Positions 12,701 to 23,600 of a stretch of 64,000 bases of DNA are shown here, in pieces. This DNA is from Anopheles merus (Eukaryota > Arthropoda > Insecta > Diptera > Culicidae): the NCBI RefSeq assembly GCF_017562075.2, contig NW_024427746.1, forward strand, positions 1 to 64,000, written 5' to 3'. The notes beneath the pieces were generated by a model that was given only the letters and a program-made list of their open reading frames with translations, was not told the origin of the DNA and did no database searches. A program made the position numbers and the translations under genes. Position 1 is the first letter of the stretch. Every line of letters starts with the position of its first letter.

Positions 12701-15700
12701 AGTCCTGGTGCGCAAAATGCCCCCTTTTTGGACGTTTAGGCCGCTGCACAGGCGAAAGCACAGCCCGGAGGGCAAAGTGATGTATGGAGCAGTTGTAGAA
12801 CTTTGTAAGACCTTTCCAAAACTGTGCCCAACGTCTGTCTAGGTCAAACAGCGACAAAGTTATGGCCATTTTTGTGTTTTTTCCCATACAAACTTTGAGC
12901 CTCAATATCTCGGAAACGGTAAGAGATAGCTCCAAAATTTATATCTGTGAAAAAGTCTTAGAATTGTCCATTGTATCTAAAAATTCACCTTTGGAGCGAA
13001 TCCGTGAGATGAAATTTTTCGAAAATTTTTACAAGTCCGAACTATAGGGTAAAATACACTAAGGTGGGGGTGGGTGAATTGCTTATATCTTTGGAACGGA
13101 GCCCCGGAGCGAAAAATGAGCGTTTAGCAAAAGTGCTTAGAATCACGTTTTACATCCGACTAGTCGATAATAACAGCGATTTTCCGACATTGAGTTTTCC
13201 GCCACTTTTCCGCCTAAGTCCTGGTGCGCAAAATGCCCCCTTTTTGGACGTTTAGGCCGCTGCACAGGCGAAAGCACAGCCCGGAGGGCAAAGTGATGTA
13301 TGGAGCAGTTGTAGAACTTTGTAAGACCTTTCCAAAACTGTGCCCAACGTCTGTCTAGGTCAAACAGCGACAAAGTTATGGCCATTTTTGTGTTTTTTTC
13401 CATACAAACTTTGAGCCTCAATATCTCGGAAACGGTAAGAGATAGCTCCAAAATTTATATCTGTGAAAAAGTCTTAGAATTGTCCATTGTATCTAAAAAT
13501 TCACCTTTGGAGCGAATCCGTGAGATGAAATTTTTCGAAAATTTTGAGAAGTCCGAACTATAGGGTAAAATACACTAAGGTGGGGGTGGGTGAATTGCTT
13601 ATATCTTTGGAACGGAGCCCCGGAGCGAAAAATGAGCGTTTAGCAAAAGTGCTTAGAATCACGTTTTACATCCGACTAGTCGATAATAACAGCGATTTTC
13701 CGACATTGAGTTTTCCGCCACTTTTCCGCCTAAGTCCTGGTGCGCAAAATGCCCCCTTTTTGGACGTTTAGGCCGCTGCACAGGCGAAAGCACAGCCCGG
13801 AGGGCAAAGTGATGTATGGAGCAGTTGTAGAACTTTGTAAGACCTTTCCAAAACTGTGCCCAACGTCTGTCTAGGTCAAACAGCGACAAAGTTATGGCCA
13901 TTTTTGTGTTTTTTCCCATACAAACTTTGAGCCTCAATATCTCGGAAACGGTAAGAGATAGCTCCAAAATTTATATCTGTGAAAAAGTCTTAGAATTGTC
14001 CATTGTATCTAAAAATTCACCTTTGGAGCGAATCCGTGAGATGAAATTTTTCGAAAATTTTGAGAAGTCCGAACTATAGGGTAAAATACACTAAGGTGGG
14101 GGTGGGTGAATTGCTTATATCTTTGGAACGGAGCCCCGGAGCGAAAAATGAGCGTTTAGCAAAAGTGCTTAGAATCACGTTTTACATCCGACTAGTCGAT
14201 AATAACGGCGATTTTCCGACATTGAGTTTTCCGCCACTTTTCCGCCTAAGTCCTGGTGCGCAAAATGCCCCCTTTTTGGACGTTTAGGCCGCTGCACAGG
14301 CGAAAGCACAGCCCGGAGGGCAAAGTGATGTATGGAGCAGTTGTAGAACTTTGTAAGACCTTTCCAAAACTGTGCCCAACGTCTGTCTAGGTCAAATAGC
14401 GACAAAGTTATGGCCATTTTTGTGTTTTTCCCATACAAACTTTGAGCCTCAATATCTCGGAAACGGTAAGAGATAGCTCCAAAATTTATATCTGTGAAAA
14501 AGTCTTAGAATTGTCCATTGTATCTAAAAATTCACCTTTGGAGCGAATCCGTGAGATGAAATTTTTCGAAAATTTTTACAAGTCCGAACTATAGGGTAAA
14601 ATACACTAAGGTGGGGGTGGGTGAATTGCTTATATCTTTGGAACGGAGCCCCGGAGCGAAAAATGAGCGTTTAGCAAAAGTGCTTAGAATCACGTTTTAC
14701 ATCCGACTAGTCGATAATAACAGCGATTTTCCGACATTGAGTTTTCCGCCACTTTTCCGCCTAAGTCCTGGTGCGCAAAATGCCCCCTTTTTGGACGTTT
14801 AGGCCGCTGCACAGGCGAAAGCACAGCCCGGAGGGCAAAGTGATGTATGGAGCAGTTGTAGAACTTTGTAAGACCTTTCCAAAACTGTGCCCAACGTCTG
14901 TCTAGGTCAAATAGCGACAAAGTTATGGCCATTTTTGTGTTTTTCCCATACAAACTTTGAGCCTCAATATCTCGGAAACGGTAAGAGATAGCTCCAAAAT
15001 TTATATCTGTGAAAAAGTCTTAGAATTGTCCATTGTATCTAAAAATTCACCTTTGGAGCGAATCCGTGAGATGAAATTTTTCGAAAATTTTGAGAAGTCC
15101 GAACTATAGGGTAAAATACACTAAGGTGGGGGTGGGTGAATTGCTTATATCTTTGGAACGGAGCCCCGGAGCGAAAAATGAGCGTTTAGCAAAAGTGCTT
15201 AGAATCACGTTTTACATCCGACTAGTCGATAATAACAGCGATTTTCCGACATTGAGTTTTCCGCCACTTTTCCGCCTAAGTCCTGGTGCGCAAAATGCCC
15301 CCTTTTTGGACGTTTAGGCCGCTGCACAGGCGAAAGCACAGCCCGGAGGGCAAAGTGATGTATGGAGCAGTTGTAGAACTTTGTAAGACCTTTCCAAAAC
15401 TGTGCCCAACGTCTGTCTAGGTCAAACAGCGACAAAGTTATGGCCATTTTTGTGTTTTTTCCCATACAAACTTTGACCCTCAATATCTCGGAAACGGTAA
15501 GAGATAGCTCCAAAATTTATATCTGTGAAAAAGTCTTAGAATTGTCCATTGTATCTAAAAATTCACCTTTGGAGCGAATCCGTGAGATGAAATTTTTCGA
15601 AAATTTTGAGAAGTCCGAACTATAGGGTAAAATACACTAAGGTGGGGGTGGGTGAATTGCTTATATCTTTGGAACGGAGCCCCGGAGCGAAAAATGAGCG

Positions 15701-17524
15701 TTTAGCAAAAGTGCTTAGAATCACGTTTTACATCCGACTAGTCGATAATAACGCGATTTTCCGACATTGAGTTTTCCGCCACTTTTCCGCCTAAGTCCTG
15801 GTGCGCAAAATGCCCCCTTTTTGGACGTTTAGGCCGCTGCACAGGCGAAAGCACAGCCCGGAGGGCAAAGTGATGTATGGAGCAGTTGTAGAACTTTGTA
15901 AGACCTTTCCAAAACTGTGCCCAACGTCTGTCTAGGTCAAACAGCGACAAAGTTATGGCCATTTTTGTGTTTTTTCCCATACAAACTTTGAGCCTCAATA
16001 TCTCGGAAACGGTAAGAGATAGCTCCAAAATTTATATCTGTGAAAAAGTCTTAGAATTGTCCATTGTATCTAAAAATTCACCTTTGGAGCGAATCCGTGA
16101 GATGAAATTTTTCGAAAATTTTGAGAAGTCCGAACTATAGGGTAAAATACACTAAGGCGGGGGTGGGTGAATTGCTTATATCTTTGGAACGGAGCCCCGG
16201 AGCGAAAAATGAGCGTTTAGCAAAAGTGCTTAGAATCACGTTTTACATCCGACTAGTCGATAATAACAGCGATTTTCCGACATTGAGTTTTCCGCCACTT
16301 TTCCGCCTAAGTCCTGGTGCGCAAAATGCCCCCTTTTTGGACGTTTAGGCCGCTGCACAGGCGAAAGCACAGCCCGGAGGGCAAAGTGATGTATGGAGCA
16401 GTTGTAGAACTTTGTAAGACCTTTCCAAAACTGTGCCCAACGTCTGTCTAGGTCAAACAGCGACAAAGTTATGGCCATTTTTGTGTTTTTCCCATACAAA
16501 CTTTGAGCCTCAATATCTCGGAAACGGTAAGAGATAGCTCCAAAATTTATATCTGTGAAAAAGTCTTAGAATTGTCCATTGTATCTAAAAATTCACCTTT
16601 GGAGCGAATCCGTGAGATGAAATTTTTCGAAAATTTTGAGAAGTCCGAACTATAGGGTAAAATACACTAAGGTGGGGGTGGGTGAATTGCTTATATCTTT
16701 GGAACGGAGCCCCGGAGCGAAAAATGAGCGTTTAGCAAAAGTGCTTAGAATCACGTTTTACATCCGACTAGTCGATAATAACAGCGATTTTCCGACATTG
16801 AGTTTTCCGCCACTTTTCCGCCTAAGTCCTGGTGCGCAAAATGCCCCCTTTTTGGACGTTTAGGCCGCTGCACAGGCGAAAGCACAGCCCGGAGGGCAAA
16901 GTGATGTATGGAGCAGTTGTAGAACTTTGTAAGACCTTTCCAAAACTGTGCCCAACGTCTGTCTAGGTCAAACAGCGACAAAGTTATGGCCATTTTTGTG
17001 TTTTTTTCCCATACAAACTTTGACCCTCAATATCTCGGAAACGGTAAGAGATAGCTCCAAAATTTATATCTGTGAAAAAGTCTTAGAATTGTCCATTGTA
17101 TCTAAAAATTCACCTTTGGAGCGAATCCGTGAGATGAAATTTTTCGAAAATTTTGAGAAGTCCGAACTATAGGGTAAAATACACTAAGGTGGGGGTGGGT
17201 GAATTGCTTATATCTTTGGAACGGAGCCCCGGAGCGAAAAATGAGCGTTTAGCAAAAGTGCTTAGAATCACGTTTTACATCCGACTAGTCGATAATAACG
17301 GCGATTTTCCGACATTGAGTTTTCCGCCACTTTTCCGCCTAAGTCCTGGTGCGCAAAATGCCCCCTTTTTGGACGTTTAGGCCGCTGCACAGGCGAAAGC
17401 ACAGCCCGGAGGGCAAAGTGATGTATGGAGCAGTTGTAGAACTTTGTAAGACCTTTCCAAAACTGTGCCCAACGTCTGTCTAGGTCAAACAGCGACAAAG
17501 TTATGGCCATTTTTGTGTTTTTCC
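9792..17524 (+). repeat. Transitional block, 15 regular but variant-rich units
   Basis: Fifteen units, all 515-517 bp. Most of the length variation is in the T-run before CCCATAC, which is T5, T6 or T7 here. Units starting at 12369, 12885 and 14432 carry TTTTTACAAG, the unit at 11338 has TTTTGACAAG and a G tract one base short, and units at 13917 and 17010 have AATAACGGCG. The unit at 11853 has an extra C (GAGCCCTCA). These variants are rare or absent in the core to the right. Confidence 0.9.
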
Positions 17525-20112
17525 CATACAAACTTTGAGCCTCAATATCTCGGAAACGGTAAGAGATAGCTCCAAAATTTATATCTGTGAAAAAGTCTTA
17601 GAATTGTCCATTGTATCTAAAAATTCACCTTTGGAGCGAATCCGTGAGATGAAATTTTTCGAAAATTTTGAGAAGTCCGAACTATAGGGTAAAATACACT
17701 AAGGTGGGGGTGGGTGAATTGCTTATATCTTTGGAACGGAGCCCCGGAGCGAAAAATGAGCGTTTAGCAAAAGTGCTTAGAATCACGTTTTACATCCGAC
17801 TAGTCGATAATAACAGCGATTTTCCGACATTGAGTTTTCCGCCACTTTTCCGCCTAAGTCCTGGTGCGCAAAATGCCCCCTTTTTGGACGTTTAGGCCGC
17901 TGCACAGGCGAAAGCACAGCCCGGAGGGCAAAGTGATGTATGGAGCAGTTGTAGAACTTTGTAAGACCTTTCCAAAACTGTGCCCAACGTCTGTCTAGGT
18001 CAAATAGCGACAAAGTTATGGCCATTTTTGTGTTTTTCCCATACAAACTTTGAGCCTCAATATCTCGGAAACGGTAAGAGATAGCTCCAAAATTTATATC
18101 TGTGAAAAAGTCTTAGAATTGTCCATTGTATCTAAAAATTCACCTTTGGAGCGAATCCGTGAGATGAAATTTTTCGAAAATTTTGAGAAGTCCGAACTAT
18201 AGGGTAAAATACACTAAGGTGGGGGTGGGTGAATTGCTTATATCTTTGGAACGGAGCCCCGGAGCGAAAAATGAGCGTTTAGCAAAAGTGCTTAGAATCA
18301 CGTTTTACATCCGACTAGTCGATAATAACAGCGATTTTCCGACATTGAGTTTTCCGCCACTTTTCCGCCTAAGTCCTGGTGCGCAAAATGCCCCCTTTTT
18401 GGACGTTTAGGCCGCTGCACAGGCGAAAGCACAGCCCGGAGGGCAAAGTGATGTATGGAGCAGTTGTAGAACTTTGTAAGACCTTTCCAAAACTGTGCCC
18501 AACGTCTGTCTAGGTCAAACAGCGACAAAGTTATGGCCATTTTTGTGTTTTTCCCATACAAACTTTGAGCCTCAATATCTCGGAAACGGTAAGAGATAGC
18601 TCCAAAATTTATATCTGTGAAAAAGTCTTAGAATTGTCCATTGTATCTAAAAATTCACCTTTGGAGCGAATCCGTGAGATGAAATTTTTCGAAAATTTTG
18701 AGAAGTCCGAACTATAGGGTAAAATACACTAAGGTGGGGGTGGGTGAATTGCTTATATCTTTGGAACGGAGCCCCGGAGCGAAAAATGAGCGTTTAGCAA
18801 AAGTGCTTAGAATCACGTTTTACATCCGACTAGTCGATAATAACAGCGATTTTCCGACATTGAGTTTTCCGCCACTTTTCCGCCTAAGTCCTGGTGCGCA
18901 AAATGCCCCCTTTTTGGACGTTTAGGCCGCTGCACAGGCGAAAGCACAGCCCGGAGGGCAAAGTGATGTATGGAGCAGTTGTAGAACTTTGTAAGACCTT
19001 TCCAAAACTGTGCCCAACGTCTGTCTAGGTCAAATAGCGACAAAGTTATGGCCATTTTTGTGTTTTTCCCCATACAAACTTTGAGCCTCAATATCTCGGA
19101 AACGGTAAGAGATAGCTCCAAAATTTATATCTGTGAAAAAGTCTTAGAATTGTCCATTGTATCTAAAAATTCACCTTTGGAGCGAATCCGTGAGATGAAA
19201 TTTTTCGAAAATTTTGAGAAGTCCGAACTATAGGGTAAAATACACTAAGGTGGGGGTGGGTGAATTGCTTATATCTTTGGAACGGAGCCCCGGAGCGAAA
19301 AATGAGCGTTTAGCAAAAGTGCTTAGAATCACGTTTTACATCCGACTAGTCGATAATAACAGCGATTTTCCGACATTGAGTTTTCCGCCACTTTTCCGCC
19401 TAAGTCCTGGTGCGCAAAATGCCCCCTTTTTGGACGTTTAGGCCGCTGCACAGGCGAAAGCACAGCCCGGAGGGCAAAGTGATGTATGGAGCAGTTGTAG
19501 AACTTTGTAAGACCTTTCCAAAACTGTGCCCAACGTCTGTCTAGGTCAAACAGCGACAAAGTTATGGCCATTTTTGTGTTTTTCCCATACAAACTTTGAG
19601 CCTCAATATCTCGGAAACGGTAAGAGATAGCTCCAAAATTTATATCTGTGAAAAAGTCTTAGAATTGTCCATTGTATCTAAAAATTCACCTTTGGAGCGA
19701 ATCCGTGAGATGAAATTTTTCGAAAATTTTGAGAAGTCCGAACTATAGGGTAAAATACACTAAGGTGGGGGTGGGTGAATTGCTTATATCTTTGGAACGG
19801 AGCCCCGGAGCGAAAAATGAGCGTTTAGCAAAAGTGCTTAGAATCACGTTTTACATCCGACTAGTCGATAATAACAGCGATTTTCCGACATTGAGTTTTC
19901 CGCCACTTTTCCGCCTAAGTCCTGGTGCGCAAAATGCCCCCTTTTTGGACGTTTAGGCCGCTGCACAGGCGAAAGCACAGCCCGGAGGGCAAAGTGATGT
20001 ATGGAGCAGTTGTAGAACTTTGTAAGACCTTTCCAAAACTGTGCCCAACGTCTGTCTAGGTCAAACAGCGACAAAGTTATGGCCATTTTTGTGTTTTTCC
20101 CATACAAACTTT

Positions 20113-20119
20113 GAGCCTC
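20113..20119 (+). other. Three-site variable segment (m13, m15, m19; representative copy)
   Basis: The segment before ATATCTCGG is TTGAGCCTCA in most units. Other forms are TTGACCCTCA, TTAACCCTCA, TTGACCCTTA, TTAACCCTTA and, once (unit at 61281), TTAAGCCTCA. It is the most informative marker for tracing relations between units. Minority forms are scarce in the core and common in both flanking blocks. Confidence 0.8.
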
Positions 20120-20227
20120 AATATCTCGGAAACGGTAAGAGATAGCTCCAAAATTTATATCTGTGAAAAAGTCTTAGAATTGTCCATTGTATCTAAAAAT
20201 TCACCTTTGGAGCGAATCCGTGAGATG

Positions 20228-20245
20228 AAATTTTTCGAAAATTTT
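20228..20245. other. AT-rich dyad in subunit A (representative copy)
   Basis: AAATTTTTCGAAAATTTT at m128-145 is an 18-bp dyad around TTTTCGAAAA with one mismatched pair. A and T runs of this kind tend to bend or stiffen DNA and are common in satellites. The element directly precedes the variable GAGAAG/TAGAAG/TACAAG site. Any structural role is inference. Confidence 0.55.
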
Positions 20246-20278
20246 GAGAAGTCCGAACTATAGGGTAAAATACACTAA

Positions 20279-20292
20279 GGTGGGGGTGGGTG
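20279..20292 (+). other. G-rich tract with a T/C polymorphism (representative copy)
   Basis: GGTGGGGGTGGGTG at m179-192 contains runs of 2, 5 and 3 Gs. It lacks the four runs of three Gs needed for a standard three-tetrad quadruplex; a two-tetrad form is conceivable only. The T at m181 is C in a scattered minority of units. The tract is a frequent site of length change in the left block (for example near 1732, 2235, 2763, 5334 and 9457). Confidence 0.6.
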
Positions 20293-20372
20293 AATTGCTT
20301 ATATCTTTGGAACGGAGCCCCGGAGCGAAAAATGAGCGTTTAGCAAAAGTGCTTAGAATCACGTTTTACATC

Positions 20373-20382
20373 CGACTAGTCG
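20373..20382. other. 10-bp perfect palindrome, once per unit (representative copy)
   Basis: CGACTAGTCG at m273-282 is its own reverse complement and contains the hexamer ACTAGT, which occurs once per unit. I see it unchanged in the left-block units, although bases a few positions away are altered there (for example AATACAGCG near 1324 and AACGCGATT near 6989). A dyad of this size could be a protein-binding site, but no binding factor can be named from sequence. It also predicts a 515-bp ladder with an ACTAGT-cutting enzyme. Confidence 0.75.
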
Positions 20383-20395
20383 ATAATAACAGCGA

Positions 20396-20430
20396 TTTTC
20401 CGACATTGAGTTTTCCGCCACTTTTCCGCC
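20396..20430 (+). repeat. Small TTTTCCG cluster (representative copy)
   Basis: TTTTCCG occurs three times, at m296, m311 and m322, spaced 15 and 11 bp. The last two copies are extended to TTTTCCGCC. The cluster is present in every unit and is a slippage site in the left block, where GCC is doubled twice (2385-2390, 8048-8053). It looks like a remnant of short-range duplication within subunit B. Confidence 0.6.
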
Positions 20431-20478
20431 TAAGTCCTGGTGCGCAAAATGCCCCCTTTTTGGACGTTTAGGCCGCTG

Positions 20479-20635
20479 CACAGGCGAAAGCACAGCCCGG
20501 AGGGCAAAGTGATGTATGGAGCAGTTGTAGAACTTTGTAAGACCTTTCCAAAACTGTGCCCAACGTCTGTCTAGGTCAAACAGCGACAAAGTTATGGCCA
20601 TTTTTGTGTTTTTCCCATACAAACTTTGAGCCTCA
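20479..20635 (+). repeat. Subunit C of the 515-bp unit (representative copy, runs into the next unit)
   Basis: Third inferred subunit, about 157 bp, ending 20 bp inside the next unit as I have phased it. It shares AGCCC...GGAG...AAA.TGA...AGCA with subunit B at 178 bp spacing, and TAGAA at m428-432 falls 174 bp after its counterpart in B. Beyond these blocks the similarity to A and B is weak, so this is the least certain of the three. It includes a small hairpin, GCCC-GGA-GGGC, at m395-405. It would be about 20 bp shorter than A and B if it is a true third copy. Confidence 0.5.
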
Positions 20636-23600
20636 ATATCTCGGAAACGGTAAGAGATAGCTCCAAAATTTATATCTGTGAAAAAGTCTTAGAATTGTCC
20701 ATTGTATCTAAAAATTCACCTTTGGAGCGAATCCGTGAGATGAAATTTTTCGAAAATTTTGAGAAGTCCGAACTATAGGGTAAAATACACTAAGGTGGGG
20801 GTGGGTGAATTGCTTATATCTTTGGAACGGAGCCCCGGAGCGAAAAATGAGCGTTTAGCAAAAGTGCTTAGAATCACGTTTTACATCCGACTAGTCGATA
20901 ATAACAGCGATTTTCCGACATTGAGTTTTCCGCCACTTTTCCGCCTAAGTCCTGGTGCGCAAAATGCCCCCTTTTTGGACGTTTAGGCCGCTGCACAGGC
21001 GAAAGCACAGCCCGGAGGGCAAAGTGATGTATGGAGCAGTTGTAGAACTTTGTAAGACCTTTCCAAAACTGTGCCCAACGTCTGTCTAGGTCAAACAGCG
21101 ACAAAGTTATGGCCATTTTTGTGTTTTTCCCATACAAACTTTGAGCCTCAATATCTCGGAAACGGTAAGAGATAGCTCCAAAATTTATATCTGTGAAAAA
21201 GTCTTAGAATTGTCCATTGTATCTAAAAATTCACCTTTGGAGCGAATCCGTGAGATGAAATTTTTCGAAAATTTTGAGAAGTCCGAACTATAGGGTAAAA
21301 TACACTAAGGTGGGGGTGGGTGAATTGCTTATATCTTTGGAACGGAGCCCCGGAGCGAAAAATGAGCGTTTAGCAAAAGTGCTTAGAATCACGTTTTACA
21401 TCCGACTAGTCGATAATAACAGCGATTTTCCGACATTGAGTTTTCCGCCACTTTTCCGCCTAAGTCCTGGTGCGCAAAATGCCCCCTTTTTGGACGTTTA
21501 GGCCGCTGCACAGGCGAAAGCACAGCCCGGAGGGCAAAGTGATGTATGGAGCAGTTGTAGAACTTTGTAAGACCTTTCCAAAACTGTGCCCAACGTCTGT
21601 CTAGGTCAAACAGCGACAAAGTTATGGCCATTTTTGTGTTTTTCCCATACAAACTTTGACCCTCAATATCTCGGAAACGGTAAGAGATAGCTCCAAAATT
21701 TATATCTGTGAAAAAGTCTTAGAATTGTCCATTGTATCTAAAAATTCACCTTTGGAGCGAATCCGTGAGATGAAATTTTTCGAAAATTTTGAGAAGTCCG
21801 AACTATAGGGTAAAATACACTAAGGTGGGGGTGGGTGAATTGCTTATATCTTTGGAACGGAGCCCCGGAGCGAAAAATGAGCGTTTAGCAAAAGTGCTTA
21901 GAATCACGTTTTACATCCGACTAGTCGATAATAACAGCGATTTTCCGACATTGAGTTTTCCGCCACTTTTCCGCCTAAGTCCTGGTGCGCAAAATGCCCC
22001 CTTTTTGGACGTTTAGGCCGCTGCACAGGCGAAAGCACAGCCCGGAGGGCAAAGTGATGTATGGAGCAGTTGTAGAACTTTGTAAGACCTTTCCAAAACT
22101 GTGCCCAACGTCTGTCTAGGTCAAACAGCGACAAAGTTATGGCCATTTTTGTGTTTTTCCCATACAAACTTTGAGCCTCAATATCTCGGAAACGGTAAGA
22201 GATAGCTCCAAAATTTATATCTGTGAAAAAGTCTTAGAATTGTCCATTGTATCTAAAAATTCACCTTTGGAGCGAATCCGTGAGATGAAATTTTTCGAAA
22301 ATTTTGAGAAGTCCGAACTATAGGGTAAAATACACTAAGGTGGGGGTGGGTGAATTGCTTATATCTTTGGAACGGAGCCCCGGAGCGAAAAATGAGCGTT
22401 TAGCAAAAGTGCTTAGAATCACGTTTTACATCCGACTAGTCGATAATAACAGCGATTTTCCGACATTGAGTTTTCCGCCACTTTTCCGCCTAAGTCCTGG
22501 TGCGCAAAATGCCCCCTTTTTGGACGTTTAGGCCGCTGCACAGGCGAAAGCACAGCCCGGAGGGCAAAGTGATGTATGGAGCAGTTGTAGAACTTTGTAA
22601 GACCTTTCCAAAACTGTGCCCAACGTCTGTCTAGGTCAAACAGCGACAAAGTTATGGCCATTTTTGTGTTTTTCCCATACAAACTTTGAGCCTCAATATC
22701 TCGGAAACGGTAAGAGATAGCTCCAAAATTTATATCTGTGAAAAAGTCTTAGAATTGTCCATTGTATCTAAAAATTCACCTTTGGAGCGAATCCGTGAGA
22801 TGAAATTTTTCGAAAATTTTGAGAAGTCCGAACTATAGGGTAAAATACACTAAGGTGGGGGTGGGTGAATTGCTTATATCTTTGGAACGGAGCCCCGGAG
22901 CGAAAAATGAGCGTTTAGCAAAAGTGCTTAGAATCACGTTTTACATCCGACTAGTCGATAATAACAGCGATTTTCCGACATTGAGTTTTCCGCCACTTTT
23001 CCGCCTAAGTCCTGGTGCGCAAAATGCCCCCTTTTTGGACGTTTAGGCCGCTGCACAGGCGAAAGCACAGCCCGGAGGGCAAAGTGATGTATGGAGCAGT
23101 TGTAGAACTTTGTAAGACCTTTCCAAAACTGTGCCCAACGTCTGTCTAGGTCAAACAGCGACAAAGTTATGGCCATTTTTGTGTTTTTTCCCATACAAAC
23201 TTTGAGCCTCAATATCTCGGAAACGGTAAGAGATAGCTCCAAAATTTATATCTGTGAAAAAGTCTTAGAATTGTCCATTGTATCTAAAAATTCACCTTTG
23301 GAGCGAATCCGTGAGATGAAATTTTTCGAAAATTTTGAGAAGTCCGAACTATAGGGTAAAATACACTAAGGTGGGGGTGGGTGAATTGCTTATATCTTTG
23401 GAACGGAGCCCCGGAGCGAAAAATGAGCGTTTAGCAAAAGTGCTTAGAATCACGTTTTACATCCGACTAGTCGATAATAACAGCGATTTTCCGACATTGA
23501 GTTTTCCGCCACTTTTCCGCCTAAGTCCTGGTGCGCAAAATGCCCCCTTTTTGGACGTTTAGGCCGCTGCACAGGCGAAAGCACAGCCCGGAGGGCAAAG

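Larger units (their letters stand above)
20121..20300 (+). repeat. Subunit A of the 515-bp unit (representative copy)
   Basis: First of three inferred subunits, about 180 bp. It opens with ATATCTCGGAAACGG (m21-35), which matches ATATCTTTGGAACGG at m201-215 in 12 of 15 positions. It also holds AAAAGTCTTAGAAT at m67-80, matching AAAAGTGCTTAGAAT at m245-259 with one inserted G. The two matches lie 180 and 178 bp apart, so they are collinear. This is the most AT-rich part of the unit, with several A and T runs and an 18-bp imperfect dyad. The subunit boundaries are my choice; the shared blocks are directly visible. Confidence 0.7.
20301..20478 (+). repeat. Subunit B of the 515-bp unit (representative copy)
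   Basis: Second inferred subunit, about 178 bp. Its left part matches subunit A (ATATCT...GGAACGG and the CTTAGAAT block). A 30-bp stretch at m216-245 also matches m394-423 in the next subunit: 22 of 29 aligned positions with two one-base gaps, at a spacing of 178 bp. The TAGAA core sits at m254-258 and has counterparts at m75-79 and m428-432. The right part carries three TTTTCCG copies and the C5T5 run and is GC-rich. The end point at m378 is set by spacing and is approximate. Confidence 0.65.
20101..20615 (+). repeat. Reference unit of the 515-bp satellite
   Basis: This copy represents the commonest sequence in the homogeneous core, and unit coordinates m1-m515 used elsewhere refer to it. 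It is 43% GC by hand count but uneven: 32% in m1-100, 41-42% in m101-300, 57% in m301-400 and 45% in m401-500. The main variable sites are m13, m15 and m19 (before the ATATCTCGG block), m146 and m148, m181 (T or C inside a G-rich tract), m291 (A, G or deleted), the C5T5 run at m352-361, m481 (C or T) and the T5 run at m509-513. It contains no open frame that continues into the next unit. Confidence 0.95.

Noticed and set aside
20119..20135. Possible CENP-B box at ATATCTCGGAAACGGTA
   Set aside because: The right half (GGAAACGG) resembles the mammalian box, but the required TTCG at the left is absent and only 5 of 9 core positions fit. The related copy at m201 lacks one base. It is not a CENP-B box by the known consensus.
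20279..20292. G-quadruplex in GGTGGGGGTGGGTG
   Set aside because: It has only two runs of three or more Gs, so the usual four-run pattern is not met; only a weak two-tetrad form is possible.
20244..20622. Recurrent open frames of about 75 codons (+) and 87-102 codons (-) in nearly every unit
   Set aside because: They are the same repeat read in overlapping frames on both strands. They end within each unit because 515 is not a multiple of 3, indels between units are mostly not multiples of 3, and I recognise no domain, signal peptide or family in the translations. No promoter or gene context is visible.
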